A stretch of DNA of 64,000 nt, taken from NCBI GenBank assembly GCA_036346255.1, contig CM070624.1:20306626-20370625 (forward strand), in the 5' to 3' direction. The stretch is from Ampelocalamus luodianensis (Eukaryota; Streptophyta; Magnoliopsida; Poales; Poaceae). Every line of letters starts with the position of its first letter. Position 1 is the first letter of the stretch. A program made the position numbers and the translations under genes. The notes beneath the pieces were generated by a model. It searched no databases, was not told the origin of the DNA, and was given only the letters and a program-made list of their open reading frames with translations. Of the stretch, positions 44,522 to 56,004 are shown piece by piece.

Positions 44522-46162
44522 TCATTTTGATGTTTGCTTCTCCTTGGTCTTCTGGATCTTCAAAACCTTCTTCACAATCTTTTGCTCTTCAACAAGGAAA
44601 GCACGGATGATCCTGTAATAAACATGTCAGAAAATGCAAATGGTAGAAGATATAGAATTGTAGCTAGCAGTTAAAAACACGAGGATGCACTAACCTTTCC
44701 CTAACAGCCTGACCAGATAGAACACCACCATAAGGACGGTTGACAGTCCTCCTGTTCCTGGATAACCTGGATCTTTTGTACTCAGCAGGCCTTAGGTGCG
44801 GTATCTACAAGATATCCAAAATAAGCATTATTACAACTTACATGAGCAAATCACTAACAATGTACGGCATGAAAAACATTTGCACCATCAACCAATAAAA
44901 TTCTTACAGTGCACTATTACAAGAACATAGATATATACACAAACAATAATTTCCCTTGATCTTGTGTTCATGTGAGTTCCACAAACATAGAATGGAGATT
45001 TCATCCATAAAATGGAAGCTGTATGATATTGTAGCTAAGAGATCTAAGAATATATTTTTCACCACAAGTAAAACTGCTAGCAGTCTATTCTTGCATCAGT
45101 GACAGATGGGAAAAAAACAAGTGTCAAAACAACACATCTTCCAATCAGCAAGTCCAATTAGCTTACCAATTATTCACGAGCAACAAGCTATAATAAACAG
45201 TACAAACCAATGAACCATAACATAGAAGGCCCTTTAAAATGTACATCGATCAACTAATATCATGCAAACATTAACATACATTCCACGAACTTAGGGATCA
45301 TAACCCTGATGGTTCAGGCTGGCCGGTTTCCTATATCCAGGGCCGTAACTAAAGCCTCCGTTCATTTGTGAAGACAACCTTCCCAACAAAACATTCAAGA
45401 CCACCGCTTTTGGTTGAAAATACATAATCATTAGCATCACTCCGTTGTTTGTAATCAATTTGCATTCCCTTTGGAACCATGAAGTCCCACAACTGTTCCA
45501 ATTAAATTATATTCTCCAACTACGTTCCAATAACAAATACGGCACAGGCCAATGCTCAAAACATGTACAGCTGATGAATTGTAAAAAGGGTATGACCAGA
45601 ATTTATGTTAACAAAGACAATGTGAATAGACGGAACAGCAGGCGACACTTCATTGGACAAAACAAAGCTACTCTCGTCACGCAAGAAGCATGCCAGCGAA
45701 CTGGTATAGCATTTATTTATACAAGGAAACAGAGCTCAGCCATGGAAATTCAGCCACTTGATTCACATTATTACCGCAGACAGACCAATCCATTTGTAAA
45801 AAATTGTTTACTCGACGATGAAACTACAATAAGTCAACTTGATTCACACCAAAGTTTCGAGATGTGATCACATGCGATCGCTTACCCCCTGGATCTTCTT
45901 GCCGGTGACCGGGCACTTCGGCCCGCTCGCCCTCTTCTTGGTGTACTGGTACACAAGCCTCCCTCCTGCACCAATCACGCGGCACGCATCAGTACACGCG
46001 GATTCAGCGTACGAACAGCGGAAGGATTCGGATCGCAGCCTGGGAATCTGTCAAAGAGAAACCGTGGGGATCGAAGATCTCACCTGGGGTTTTGACGACC
46101 CTGGTCTGGTTGGACTTGGTGGCGTAGCTGTGCCGCTTCCGATACGTCAGGCGCTCCACCAT
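44522..46162 (-). CDS. RPL34: 60S ribosomal protein L34 (eL34)
   Basis: Four coding exons on the minus strand: 46162-46084, 45965-45886, 44804-44695 and 44612-44522, all with GT..AG borders and consistent phases. The protein is 119 residues. It starts MVERLTYRKRHSYATKSNQT, continues GRLVYQYTKKRASGPKCPVT, then HLRPAEYKRSRLSRNRRTVN and RPYGGVLSGQAVRERIIRAF, and ends KIQKTKEKQTSK. This is the full length and order of plant eL34, a structural protein of the large cytosolic ribosomal subunit. No frameshift or stop is present, in contrast to the transposon genes around it. The 5' region has motifs typical of plant ribosomal protein genes. The intact codon pattern shows that the sequence is accurate here. 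Confidence 0.96.
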
Positions 46163-46226
46163 GGCGTCGACCTAGCTGTCGCTCGCTTCGCTCTGCACAG
46201 AGGAGTGGGAGGCGGCGGCGGCGGCT

Positions 46227-46255
46227 AAAACCCTAGGCGAGCAAACTTGATGGGC
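46227..46255 (-). promoter_or_regulatory. Telo-box and site II-like motif upstream of RPL34
   Basis: AAAACCCTAG (46227-46236), and TGGGCT (46250-46255, AGCCCA on the gene strand), lie 65-95 bp upstream of the start codon. Both elements commonly co-occur in plant ribosomal protein promoters. No clear TATA box is seen. Confidence 0.55.
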
Positions 46256-46299
46256 TGATGCGGGGAGCGAATAAAAAGGTGAGTGACGGAACCTGACCT

Positions 46300-47186
46300 A
46301 GATCGGACGGCTACGAATTTCGTGATCTAAGGGTCAGGAACGCTGGAAGTGGAAGAACTAATTTTTCTCTCTGTATTGTCGAGTATTCTTAGCCTGAAAT
46401 GGCACGTTTTTATACAAAATAGCAGAATTAGATCCTCGTAAACAAAAAAAAAAATAACATGTCTACCACGCAAAAGCAATCCCACGCCTACCACGCAAAG
46501 CGATCTACCGCGAACTCAGACCGTGACAACCACATGCCCTGCCACGCTGACAGTGAATAGTGCACACTTTTTGCTCACTGTTTGTCACGGTTCTTGGGAT
46601 AGACTGTTCACTCAGTTTTTTGTGCACTATTTGCCACTATTTTGTGCCCATCGGGCGCCGAAATCCCTTGTGCATGCTCGGCTCCTGCAGTGGACCGAGA
46701 GAGCGGTTGGTTGTTGCCGCGAATCTGAAGTGTGATAGGGGATATATGTCACCTGCCTAGCCTATCGCGGTGCCATTTTGTCATTTCGGACGCGGAGAAG
46801 CTAGATTTGCTATTCCGCTAAAAAAGAGACAAATTGAGCCAAAAACTCTTGTATTGTCACGTCTCTCTTGTGTTGGGTGGGTGGCCTTATATTTGCTATG
46901 CATCAGCATGGTTGCTTTATAGGACAGGCAAGAGGGATGTAAGATATTGTGTTTGATTGTGTGTTTGGTGGTAGGTAGTATTTATAGAAATGTTTGTTTG
47001 GTTGGGTGCATGCCTTGACCGCATGTGTAGATGCAAGAGATTGTGGGAAAAACTTGTTAGCAACTTAGCATGACTTTAATTTGTCTTAATATATTCTAAT
47101 AGCTCTTAATCCACTCTAATACTACCTATTATGCACTAATGGTCGCTTAATAACGTCATTAGCACAACCTGCGTCCGAATAAATTA
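46300..47186. other. Gene-free stretch upstream of RPL34
   Basis: Contains short self-complementary motifs (GTGAATAGTGCAC near 46553, GTGCACTATTTGCC near 46622) and AT-rich spacer. No gene or complete element recognised. Confidence 0.3.
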
Positions 47187-48192
47187 GGGGGTTGTTTGGT
47201 TGCATACATCCACACCAACCTGGCCCGCAGGATGCAACGTTACGTTGTTTCGTTGCCTACATCTGCGCGTGGGCCGGCTGCTGAGATGCAAAAGGGCGCC
47301 TTAGGCCTGGCTCTGCTCGTTGGATACCGTGCGTAAGATCACGTGAGCTTGTAGATGCTTCTGCTCACCTCCCAAACCATGCATAATCCTTTCTCTCTCT
47401 CGTCTTCATCATCCTCTCCCACTCCCATCCCAAATCTGCTCCACATCTACAAGCATTGGTAGGGCGGCAACACTTGGCGTACATGGCGGCGAGCTGAGGG
47501 TGGACGGTGTGACCATTGGGGAGGTCTGCAAGGATGACACAAAGCTTGAGGAGGGAAGTGAAGGCACGGAGGACAAAGCATAATGTCGAGAAGGACATGG
47601 CTACGAAGGTGGCAAGTGCTCTCAACAGGTTGGAACGCATAGCCGTAGCCCTCACAGCCGTAGCAGGTTAGTTCAGAAATCTACACCAAATAGGCTAGCT
47701 AATTTGGGTGAACAAATTATATCATTTTGGGGTGTTGGAGATGATGGTTCCCATGCGGTGAGACAACACCCGTGTTTATCATTCTATAATATATGATTGG
47801 GATACTGTGTATTCCAATTTAATAATGGTGTATCTCAATGAGATACTATGGGAAAAAAAAGAGATCGTGATTGTTGAGTTCTCTCTGTTTTGTGCTTCAC
47901 CGATTCATCCTAGTCGAGAGATTATGTTTACAAGTTGTGGATAATGCTTTTTCAAGGAGTTGTGAATAATGCTCATAAGCAAGGTTTTCGATCCTAGCTA
48001 ACATATTCATCCACGTGGTAATCTCACCACCCAACAAACAAGGTTATTGTACTCCATTTCATGCATTCAACAAAATAACTTCTCTGCTGAGCCAGGTTTT
48101 AAGGATACAGCAACCAAACAATATCACATTGCATCTTCATAGCCTGGCTGAGTGAGCGAGGGCGAGGGTCATGTGGGCAACCAAACGCCCCC
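47187..48192. mobile_element. PIF/Harbinger-like non-autonomous DNA element
   Basis: Starts GGGGGTTGTTTGGTTGC and ends GCAACCAAACGCCCCC, an inverted terminal pair of the Tourist/Harbinger style. The left flank is TTA, the usual target, but the right flank reads TAG, so the duplication is imperfect. Inside, 47440-47670 resembles the basic C-terminal part of a Harbinger ORF1 protein (EKDMATKVASALNRLERIAV), without an intact frame. Confidence 0.55.
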
Positions 48193-48335
48193 TAGACGTT
48201 TGTGCGGAGCCTGGCCCGGAGGCACTTTTTGCATCAGCTTTGCCAAGTTGCTTTATGCGTGCCACCATCCAAACTTGAGAAACAAAAAAGATTTTGCGTT
48301 TGTGCAGCCTGAGGTGATGCACCCAACGAATCACA

Positions 48336-48658
48336 CCTGAACCGAAACAAGTTGCTCCGTCTATTTCTCAGAACAAGGGACAACCTAGCTTTTATTCATT
48401 AAAAGAGGGAATACAATATGTGAGGAGATACACTTGTGAACATACACAATTTATCCAAGAATATAAATGTTGGTTCAAGAAAAGGAAGGTACACAATTTA
48501 TCGAAGAACATAGAGGGACACATCGAGTTATACCAAAAAAAAGAGGGGCACATCAAGCCACATCTGCCATGTTCACTACACCCAAACAAAATGATGTGAT
48601 CCTCTATGTCACAAATTCATATATAGCTTGAATGGCCAACTTGTTTCGGTTTGGGGTG
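48336..48658. mobile_element. MITE-like element with ~20-bp inverted ends
   Basis: ACCTGAACCGAAACAAGTTG near the left end and CAACTTGTTTCGGTTTGGGG near the right end are inverted repeats about 320 bp apart. There is no coding sequence inside. Confidence 0.5.
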
Positions 48659-48671
48659 TCTATTTCTAAGG

Positions 48672-48884
48672 TCAGGGGCGGATCTGGGCCTCAGGCTGGG
48701 TAGGCTATAGCCGGAGGCCCAGAAAAAATTTTAGTGTAATTTTTCCAAAATATAGACCCAACAAAAAAAAATCGTAGTGGGCTAGCCCAAGGCCTAGGTA
48801 GCCAGCCAGCCCTCTCACTCGGCCTTTCCCCCACGCCCTCAAAGCCCCTAGGAAACCTAATCCTCTCCACGTCCGCTTCTTCCG
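48672..48884. mobile_element. Start of a DNA transposon-like block (CAGGGGCGGATC..)
   Basis: CAGGGGCGGATCTGGG resembles the terminus of plant hAT-type elements, but no partner terminus was found. The following GC-rich segment is continuous with repeat X. Confidence 0.35.
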
Positions 48885-49246
48885 CAACCACCCCCATGCA
48901 CCCGAGCCCTCCACTCCGCTCCTCCTCACCCACTGTCGTGCCCGTGTCCGCCCGCTCCACGCCCGACTACCATCCACGGCTCCACACCGCGTTGCTCCTC
49001 GCGCCTCCTCCTCACTCGCTGCGCCGACCACGCCACGCTCGGCTGCCCTCCACGCCCGACCTGCCCTCCACGGCTCCATGCCCGGCCTCTGTTAGTTGCC
49101 TTTAAGTTGTTAGTTTCTTGAACTTTCTTGAACTATTGGTCTATTACTAACAGATGGAGTCATGGTCTTATGGAGATTAACCTAACTAACTACCTAAGTA
49201 CCTGACCATGACATGTTATTATCTTCAAAGACTCATTTGTTTTGTC
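48885..49246 (+). repeat. Repeat X, copy 1 (ends at MULE-C insertion point)
   Basis: Matches 50924-51352. Copy 1 stops at TGTTTTGTC, directly where the MULE-C TIR begins. Confidence 0.85.
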
Positions 49247-50923
49247 GAAATTTTCTTGTTTGGCCTGTAACATAATTTATTTTCGTAGCTCCATTCGTAG
49301 CTCCATTCGGCGCGGGCGCCTACCCGGCAAATAATTAGCGAAATAGCCCGTGATGCGATGGCCTGCGCCCACGCCCCTGCGCATGCCCCCCTGCGGCCGG
49401 CCCCAGCATGCGCATGGACACCATCGGCATGCGCGGACCATAAATAGTAGGTTGTTAGGTTAGTTAATTATAATTAGTAGTTAGTTTAGTTAATTAGTAT
49501 GGATAGATTCGAAAATTTTAAAATATATTAAATGATTTTAAAAATTATGAAATTTTTGTGTAGCATTGTACTACCATTTACTTATTTCTATAAATTTTTA
49601 TAATTTTATTCGTTCAATTATGTTTTCGCTAATTAGTATGTTTGTATCGTAACATTTATTGATTGATCAAAGGCCCTCGAAGCACGGTGTTGATTGTACA
49701 AAGCTTTGAACTAGGCCTTCCTCGTTACACCGATTCACACAGCGATTGTTTGAGCAGGCCCTCCCCTCGGGCCGCCATCGCCCTCCTCCACCTCGCCATG
49801 TGTTGATTCTCGAAGGCCAGCAGGCGGGCCCTCCATTGCATTTGCGCGGCGACACTTCCGGCCGGGCGCGGGATAAAGATTCCCCCAATCTCTCGGAGGT
49901 GCGTGGTGTCCCGGGCATGGCTGAGCGGTTTAGGAATTGCCCGCAGGTGCACGGCGAGTCGTTAGGGCGTACCTCATTGCTTACCTTCTCGGCTCTTTGG
50001 TTGGGTCATGTTTCCAACCACAAAGGCGATATTATGAACCCGACTTCATCAAATCGCCGAATCTTTGGTTGGCGGGGCGGAGTGGGCGATGCCTCGATCT
50101 GGTGAGGATCGGCCGTCCTTTGCGCCATACGGGGTTGTGTGGCGCCGGCGCGTATGCGCTTCCAACAACGGCCATCCGCTCGTGCTCTGCGGTGTGGAGT
50201 TAGGAGCACTTCCCTATTGGGCGCCAACCATCGAGAGAGCGGCGCGCGTGCACTATAGAGCGGACCCGCCCACATGACCCCATAGGCGCGCGACCATGGG
50301 CTTACGGTGGATTGCTAGCCCGTTTTGCGTTGGGCGGCGCAAGACGGCGAGTGCTACTCGTTGTACCACAGCGAGTTCGAGTTGTTGCCGAGGCGACATC
50401 ATCACGGTGTCCATGGCATCCTACTTTCCCTTCGATATAGCGCCGCACGGATATCCACAATGCATCAGGACATACCCTGTGTGGAAGACGACACGTCACT
50501 GGTATTCGCGCATGGTGGAGCCTTACGCGCGCGGCGCGTAATCGCGCATTTATTGGTGTACGGTCGTGCCCCGGCCGACTGCAGGCCTGGATCGAGCCGT
50601 GCACCGTGAGTCAAACTTAATTCGACTATTGTTTTGCGATTCCTACGTCTTATTTTCTAACATTAATCTCTTGAAATGCGGGCAAACAAGGTGGGGTGGG
50701 CGATTAGGGCGGCCATTGCGGTGGCGTGCAATGATTTCGGCATGGATGACGCGGCCCATGTGGATGTGCGGGGTGGCGGCGTCGTCACGGCCGTGAGTCG
50801 TGCGGGTGCGTACATGGAGTGGTGCGTGCCCGCGACGCGCGCGCCGGCCGACCATTTCTCCTCGGGCTGCGGAGGAGGTGACACGGCCGACGCAGCACCA
50901 CAGAGCCTCCGCCGCACGTGCGA
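49247..50923 (+). mobile_element. MULE-C, left block: TIR plus PMD gene
   Basis: Begins GAAATTTTCTTGTTTGGCCT, a variant of the MULE-B TIR, and follows MULE-B (15427-16460, then 25040-26060) with large deletions and no copia insertion. It ends abruptly and repeat X resumes. Confidence 0.85.
49880..50923 (+). pseudogene. PMD gene fragment of MULE-C
   Basis: Homologous to 25060-26060. It keeps AYLIAYLLGSLVGSCFQPQR (49965-50025), a WRRRVCASNNGH/WSWE-like stretch, GRRKTASATRC in a shifted frame, and a MVEPYARGARN-like block near 50515. This is the same PMD subtype as PMD gene 1. N-terminal and C-terminal parts are missing and single-base shifts abound. Comparing it with MULE-B shows which indels are copy-specific. 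Confidence 0.65.
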
Positions 50924-51352
50924 TTTCCGCAACCACCCCATGCACCCGAGCCCTCCACCCACTGTTGTGCCCGTGTCCGCCCGCTCCACGCTGACTACCA
51001 TCCACGGCTCACACCGCGTGCTCCTGTCCTCCTCACCCGTGGCTCCCTCCACGCCCGCTCCACGCCTGACTACCATCCACGGCTCCACACCGCGTTGCTC
51101 CTGCGCCCTCCCTCCTCACCTGCTGCCGCGCCCAACCACGCCACGCTCGGCTGCCCTCCACGCCCGACCTGCCCTCCACGGCTCCATGCCTGGCCTCTAT
51201 TAGTTGCCTTTAAGTTGTTAGTTTCTTGAACTTTCTTGAACTATTGGTCTATTACTAACAGATGGAGTCATGGTCTTATGGAGATTAACCTAACTAACTA
51301 CCTAAGTACCTGACCATGACATGTTATTATCTTCAAAGACTCATTTGTTTTG
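50924..51352 (+). repeat. Repeat X, copy 2 (continuous with the downstream flank)
   Basis: Matches copy 1 and continues past TGTTTTGTC into unique sequence. It therefore represents the empty MULE-C site. Confidence 0.85.
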
Positions 51353-51663
51353 TCCAATTCCAAACTGTGAATATGTTCCTGATCATCCATTATGTCTTCA
51401 CTTGTCTTTTAAGAAGACCTATTCTAGCTATAATCTCAGTTTTGCTTGGACCTTATAGAGTAATAGAAGTTTGGTTGTGCTTAACCTTCAATTCGTCCAT
51501 TATAGGAAAAATAATGTATTACTTTGGATTGGTAATTGTCTTTATTCGTGATACTATGATAAATTGATATGTGAAGGGACAAATGCATTTAGACTTCGTG
51601 GCTTTTGAGTTTTGGTGAAGCCATGAAGTCTAAATCTTTACATGTATAATTTTCAACTATATT

Positions 51664-52055
51664 TATGCGGCGTGGCGCAAACTTCCTGCCGCTTTGAAGC
51701 AAAGACCTCATGAAGAAGTTCAAGCTCTGCTGCGAACCGAGCGCAAGTTCGATCTGTCGGCGGGAGCTTGAGGTCGAAACCAAGCGTGCAGCGGAAGGTT
51801 CGGCCGGCCGCACCGCCAGCGAGTTCGCGAGTGGATAAGCGTGCATGCACCGGACTATGAGAAATGGTCCCTTCTTCCACGACACCCATGGTGCGGCTCC
51901 ATGCCAAACAATACACTTACACCAAATCCGATAAAAATTCGAGCGAATAAAAATTCTTAACAAAACAATCTCATGTACCACAATCGGCTTGGATTTCAAA
52001 TACATAAGCGAAGTACAAGTTACAACATATAATACACTTCTTTTGGTACTACTCC
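51664..52055 (+). mobile_element. MULE-C, internal block: transposase piece joined to PMD gene 2 tail
   Basis: 51664-51900 matches transposase 31568-31810. 51905-52055 matches 33545-33700, the end of PMD gene 2. About 1.7 kb between them is deleted relative to MULE-B. The transposase piece lacks bases at several CAG/CTG sites. Confidence 0.85.
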
Positions 52056-52059
52056 TCAC

Positions 52060-52154
52060 GCCTCTATTAGTTGCCTTTAAGTTGTTAGTTTCTTGAACTT
52101 TCTTGAACTATTGGTCTATTACTAACAGATGGAGTCATGGTCTTATGGAGATTT
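52060..52154 (+). repeat. Repeat X, partial copy 3
   Basis: CTCTATTAGTTGCC.. to ..TTATGGAGATT matches 51193-51284, immediately after the second MULE-C block. Confidence 0.85.
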
Positions 52155-52285
52155 CTAAGATTTGATACTACTGTGTACCTGCTGGGATCTGTGATTTGGC
52201 TTTTCAACTGGAATTTTGATGATGGAAGTAGGTAGTGTGATGATGAAATAGTATTATAAATTAAGAACTTACTATTCCATTATAC

Positions 52286-52398
52286 CGGGGCACTTTGTTA
52301 TGCAAGCTGATAAAGGTCCCGAAAAATCCTTCAACAAGACCATTGAAGAGGACAAGCCGATTGATATGTTGAGGAAGGCAAATCCTATAGAGGTAACT
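52286..52398 (+). other. Exon-like fragment of unknown origin
   Basis: An open stretch reads PGHFVMQADKGPEKSFNKTI then EEDKPIDMLRKANPIE and ends at a good donor (GAG|GTAACT). No partner exon or start was found, and I do not recognise the family. Could be a gene fragment carried by the surrounding element. Confidence 0.25.
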
Positions 52399-52399
52399 C

Positions 52400-53620
52400 T
52401 ATTGTACATCTTCAGTCTGATTGGTAATTCTACTTAGATCAGGTTACCAATTTTGCACTACACTTCAGTGCTGAACTAGATACATTGCCACTCCACGCTA
52501 TCAATTTCCTTCAATATGCAAACCTCTGATCTGTAGTTATTCTTGCTTTGAGCATGCTTCCACTGGTTCTTTGTTCAAAATCTGTAGAATAAAACTGAGC
52601 AATGCTTGATGGCTCAATCACTGGACCTCAAGTTCGATTAAGAACCTGAACTATAAAAGATTGACTTCTGAGCTGGCAGATTTACAGCATTTTTTTCAAT
52701 TTACCTTTGGTTTCTTACTAGGTTGTTCTACATCCATGTAAAAGTGTTAGTGTGCCTAAGCATGTCATTGGATTAGATTAATATGTCAATGATATTTCTA
52801 AATGTTCAAGCATTATTGGAAAGATTTTAGGTGGTTATTTTTGTTGAATCAATTAAAAGAATCATTTATTGTTTTAATTTTATTTTTGACACAAAAAGTT
52901 TACCTGATTGTGTTTTATGTCGAAGCATTGAGCTAAAGGTAGGCAATAAAATCGACTTGTACTTCACACAATATTAAGCAAGTTTACATATAGCAAACCC
53001 GAACTTCATTTTAGAGTATTTTGTCCCCGTCAACTATCCATTACAGTGCCGGGGCTGGACTACGACCGGAACCGGTCCCTCCAGCCTGAATGCAATGTTG
53101 CCGATGATTGCACAACTAAGCATCCGCCTCACTCGGCCCGGTAGAAAACCAAACTCGCTTACTAGATATGCCAATGTTGTGGCCCGCCGTGCACACCTGC
53201 CATGGTCGCCGCTTGTCATACCCGAATGCTCGGTGCCCTGTAGTGCTAAGTGCTAACGAGTCACGGAGGCCAGTTATTGCTTTGTGTGTTTGGCAAGGAT
53301 ACCACGGCACGTCCCGCGCGCGCGCCTGCCATTGCTTCATTCCCCGAGCTAAGCCGGGTCCCCGCCGAAGCGCGCGAGGCGACCCCCAAGCTCATCGCTG
53401 ACACGACCAGACTACCACCCACGCCACGCGTGGACGTGCCCCACCGCGCGCCGGCTGTTCGCTAGCTCACCGACTTAATTGAGCACAAGTATAGTTGCGA
53501 GCAGCAGTCACCATACATGGGAACTCTCCCTTCTTGCGCCCCCGCCCCCAGCACCCACTTGGAAACCAACTTACTGACAACTTGGAAACCGACTTAAGTA
53601 TTGGAAACTTCAGTTACACT
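52400..53620. other. Gene-free stretch
   Basis: AT-rich to 53030, then a GC-rich segment (53040-53470) whose open frames overlap on both strands and show no domain. Nothing supported. Confidence 0.3.
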
Positions 53621-53624
53621 CAAA

Positions 53625-53985
53625 GAGCATTTACAATGGTATATTTCTTAGCTTGTTAGGCTGCTCTTAATACTCCACCCTAGCCAGTATCTTAAGGATG
53701 TCATGTAGGCAAAGTGCTGAGATGACAGTAGATTAAATGAGGTGAGATATTGTTGCAGTATCTAAATAAGAGACTGCTTTGGTTCGAAATCATAGACAAA
53801 AAAATTAACTCCTTTCTATCTTGTACACACCATCTCTTTGAGATTTTACATCTAATTAATTAAAAGACCTAAGATACTATACCATAAGAAACCATGTATT
53901 GGAAAGATAGTATCCTAACACTCCTCATGCACTAAGAAACTGCACTAAGATATTGCGTATTGGGAGCAACCTTACTAAAATGAGA
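53625..53985. mobile_element. Possible MITE
   Basis: GAGCATTTACAATGGTAT at the left and GCGTATTGGGAGCAA at the right are loosely inverted. Inside, the 'aagatactat' and 'ctaagaaact' motifs recur. No clean target duplication. Confidence 0.35.
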
Positions 53986-54480
53986 GAGTATTCAGTCTAT
54001 TAAAAAGAAATAAGTTTTCTAATGGATTGTTTCTTGAACTTGTATCTAAGACTTTAATTGCTACAAGTGTGATTGGAGACAGTAAAACCCACAAAACGAG
54101 TTTTTAGGTAATAAGCAAGTCTCTAACAGAGTATTTTGTTGTTTCTTGTGTCTTGATATCAACAACTTGCTTGTTTCTTCATCTAATAAAATAAGCTCAT
54201 ATTCTCTCCTCACTATCTCTTCTCTACATCACTTAAATATTGATATATTCATCCTATAGTAATAAATGATACGAACTATTGTAGATGCTTACACACACCT
54301 CAACTGGTGTGTTGTGGCAACCTTGCCCATTCTTTCCTTGGCATCTTTGTACAAGTATTTCTGTAAATCATTTGAACTCCAGAAGGTAGAACAACTCAAA
54401 CCTCAAGAGAGAAAGGTGCTAAAAGAAGGAAAATGAGGAATAGAAAAAAAAGAAACAAAGAGGATTGACCCTTCAAGTAC

Positions 54481-54786
54481 TCAGCACTTGTTGTGTATCG
54501 GATCAGACCCTCTCCGGACTCGCCGCTTGCTCATCCTGTCAGGGTCGAACACCGTCGAAGGAGAAGAGTCGGTCGCCGCGGGCTTCTTGGAAGCGTCGAA
54601 GCTAACAGCGGCGACGCCATTGCTGCCCTCGACAAGCTTTCGCGGCTGCTCAGCAGCTGGTAACGCACCCCGGTTAATCGTTTGGGCGAAAACACCCGTG
54701 CTTCTGACGGCGAGAACCTGGGAACTGGAGGCCAGAAGGGCAACGACAATGAGAATCCCCAGTGCAGCAAGGCTGAGGACTCTCAT
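54481..54786 (-). CDS. CLE-family signalling peptide precursor, CLE45-like
   Basis: A single-exon 101-residue secreted precursor. Residues 1-26 (MRVLSLAALGILIVVALLAS..) form a signal peptide, a variable middle follows, and the C-terminus holds the CLE dodecapeptide RRVRRGSDPIHN (residues 88-99, DNA 54490-54525), followed by Lys-Cys. That dodecapeptide is, as I recall, the same as Arabidopsis CLE45, which acts through BAM-type receptor kinases in root phloem development. Function here is inferred from that. The start is chosen because it gives the signal peptide. Intact, with no frameshifts. The length is typical for CLE precursors. Confidence 0.88.
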   Translation of the reverse strand: MRVLSLAALGILIVVALLASSSQVLAVRSTGVFAQTINRGALPAAEQPRKLVEGSNGVAAVSFDASKKPAATDSSPSTVFDPDRMSKRRVRRGSDPIHNKC

Positions 54787-54894
54787 TCTCTTCTCTCCCT
54801 GGTAACAACCGAGGCGATGACACTACGCACCTAGCTAGCTTTGCGACAGAGGTACGCAGGTAGTGGAAGCTTCGACCATCTATGCTACAATGGC

Positions 54895-55985
54895 CGTCTT
54901 GTGTGTGTCTTGGTTCGTTCTCCTAGATATAGGACCCGGATGCAATCGGAACGGATACAAACGGATATTGCATATCTCGTATTCTATCCTATTTTTCTTC
55001 TCGGAATCGGAGTCGGATACACATAGTGTCGATACAAATACGAATGCGAATAGTTTTCGTCACAAATTCGGAGCGAATACATGCTGAACCGAATACGGAT
55101 GGTCTCGGTCATGAATATTTAGTTGGATATTGCGTGAAAACAGAAACTATATATACCTCACATATAAAGATCAATAAATCATACTACATGTCAAAAATAC
55201 AACTACATTAGCAATTTAACAAGCAAATTTAAATACATCATACTATCACGACGACTAGTTAAAAAAATAGTAGCAAGTAGTAAGTTATAGTGATAGCAAT
55301 ACAAAAGATGTCCAAAATGTAACTAGATAACTACATAACAGGACAGATACAACATATACAAAACCTACAGACCAGTAGTAATAACTAGTTAGGGACACAC
55401 AGAACGTTGATTGGTAGCAAGTCCGTAGCGTCTCAATTTTTGAGTTTTTCAAAATATTTTATTTAAAATAAGGTTTTTAAAATTTTTCTTGATTTTCTAG
55501 AATTTAACAAAGCTTAAATAGACTTTTCAAAAATTAAAATGATTTAATATGAAAAAACCAAACATCCATTAAATTAAAAAATATTTTATTGAAGTTCCTT
55601 ATGTTCAAAAGTATTTTTTATAAATTTTCTGGAGTTTTTCTGAGCTCATTTACTATTTTACTTGGCTTATTTGTATTTCCTGTATTTTCTATAAAAAAAT
55701 TAAAAACTGGAAAGCCTCGTGGGCCGATTTCTCTCTCCGGTCCACTAGGCGTAGAGTTTATTGGATATCCGGGATAGTGTTTGTGGATACTATCCGATAA
55801 ATTATTCAGATAGCTCCGAATCCAACAGATACCTCCTCTTTGAATTTGTTTTCGTATCCGGCAAAAACTATTCAGCTCCGAAATCCGGGAAAAATCCTGG
55901 ATATCCGTTTTCACGCTCTGAATAAGATCCGAATTTATTCAGACGAATGAACGATAGGGAACTATTCGCTCCATTTGCACCCCTA
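54895..55985. mobile_element. Degenerate DNA transposon-like block
   Basis: Rich in 'ggatatccg', 'cgaatccgaa' and 'tcggagtcgga' motifs shared with 43130-43620, and it ends TTTGCACCCCTACCCC, similar to hAT-type termini. The middle (55430-55700) looks like a scrap of an LTR. No intact gene and no left terminus found. Confidence 0.4.
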
Positions 55986-56004
55986 CCCCTAGGTAGGGGC
56001 AACA

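Noticed and set aside
45839..46228. 129-codon plus-strand frame
   Set aside because: Antisense to RPL34 exons 1-2 and their intron.
48705..49079. 124-codon minus-strand frame
   Set aside because: GC-rich repeat X sequence, with a plus-strand frame open over the same bases and no domain.
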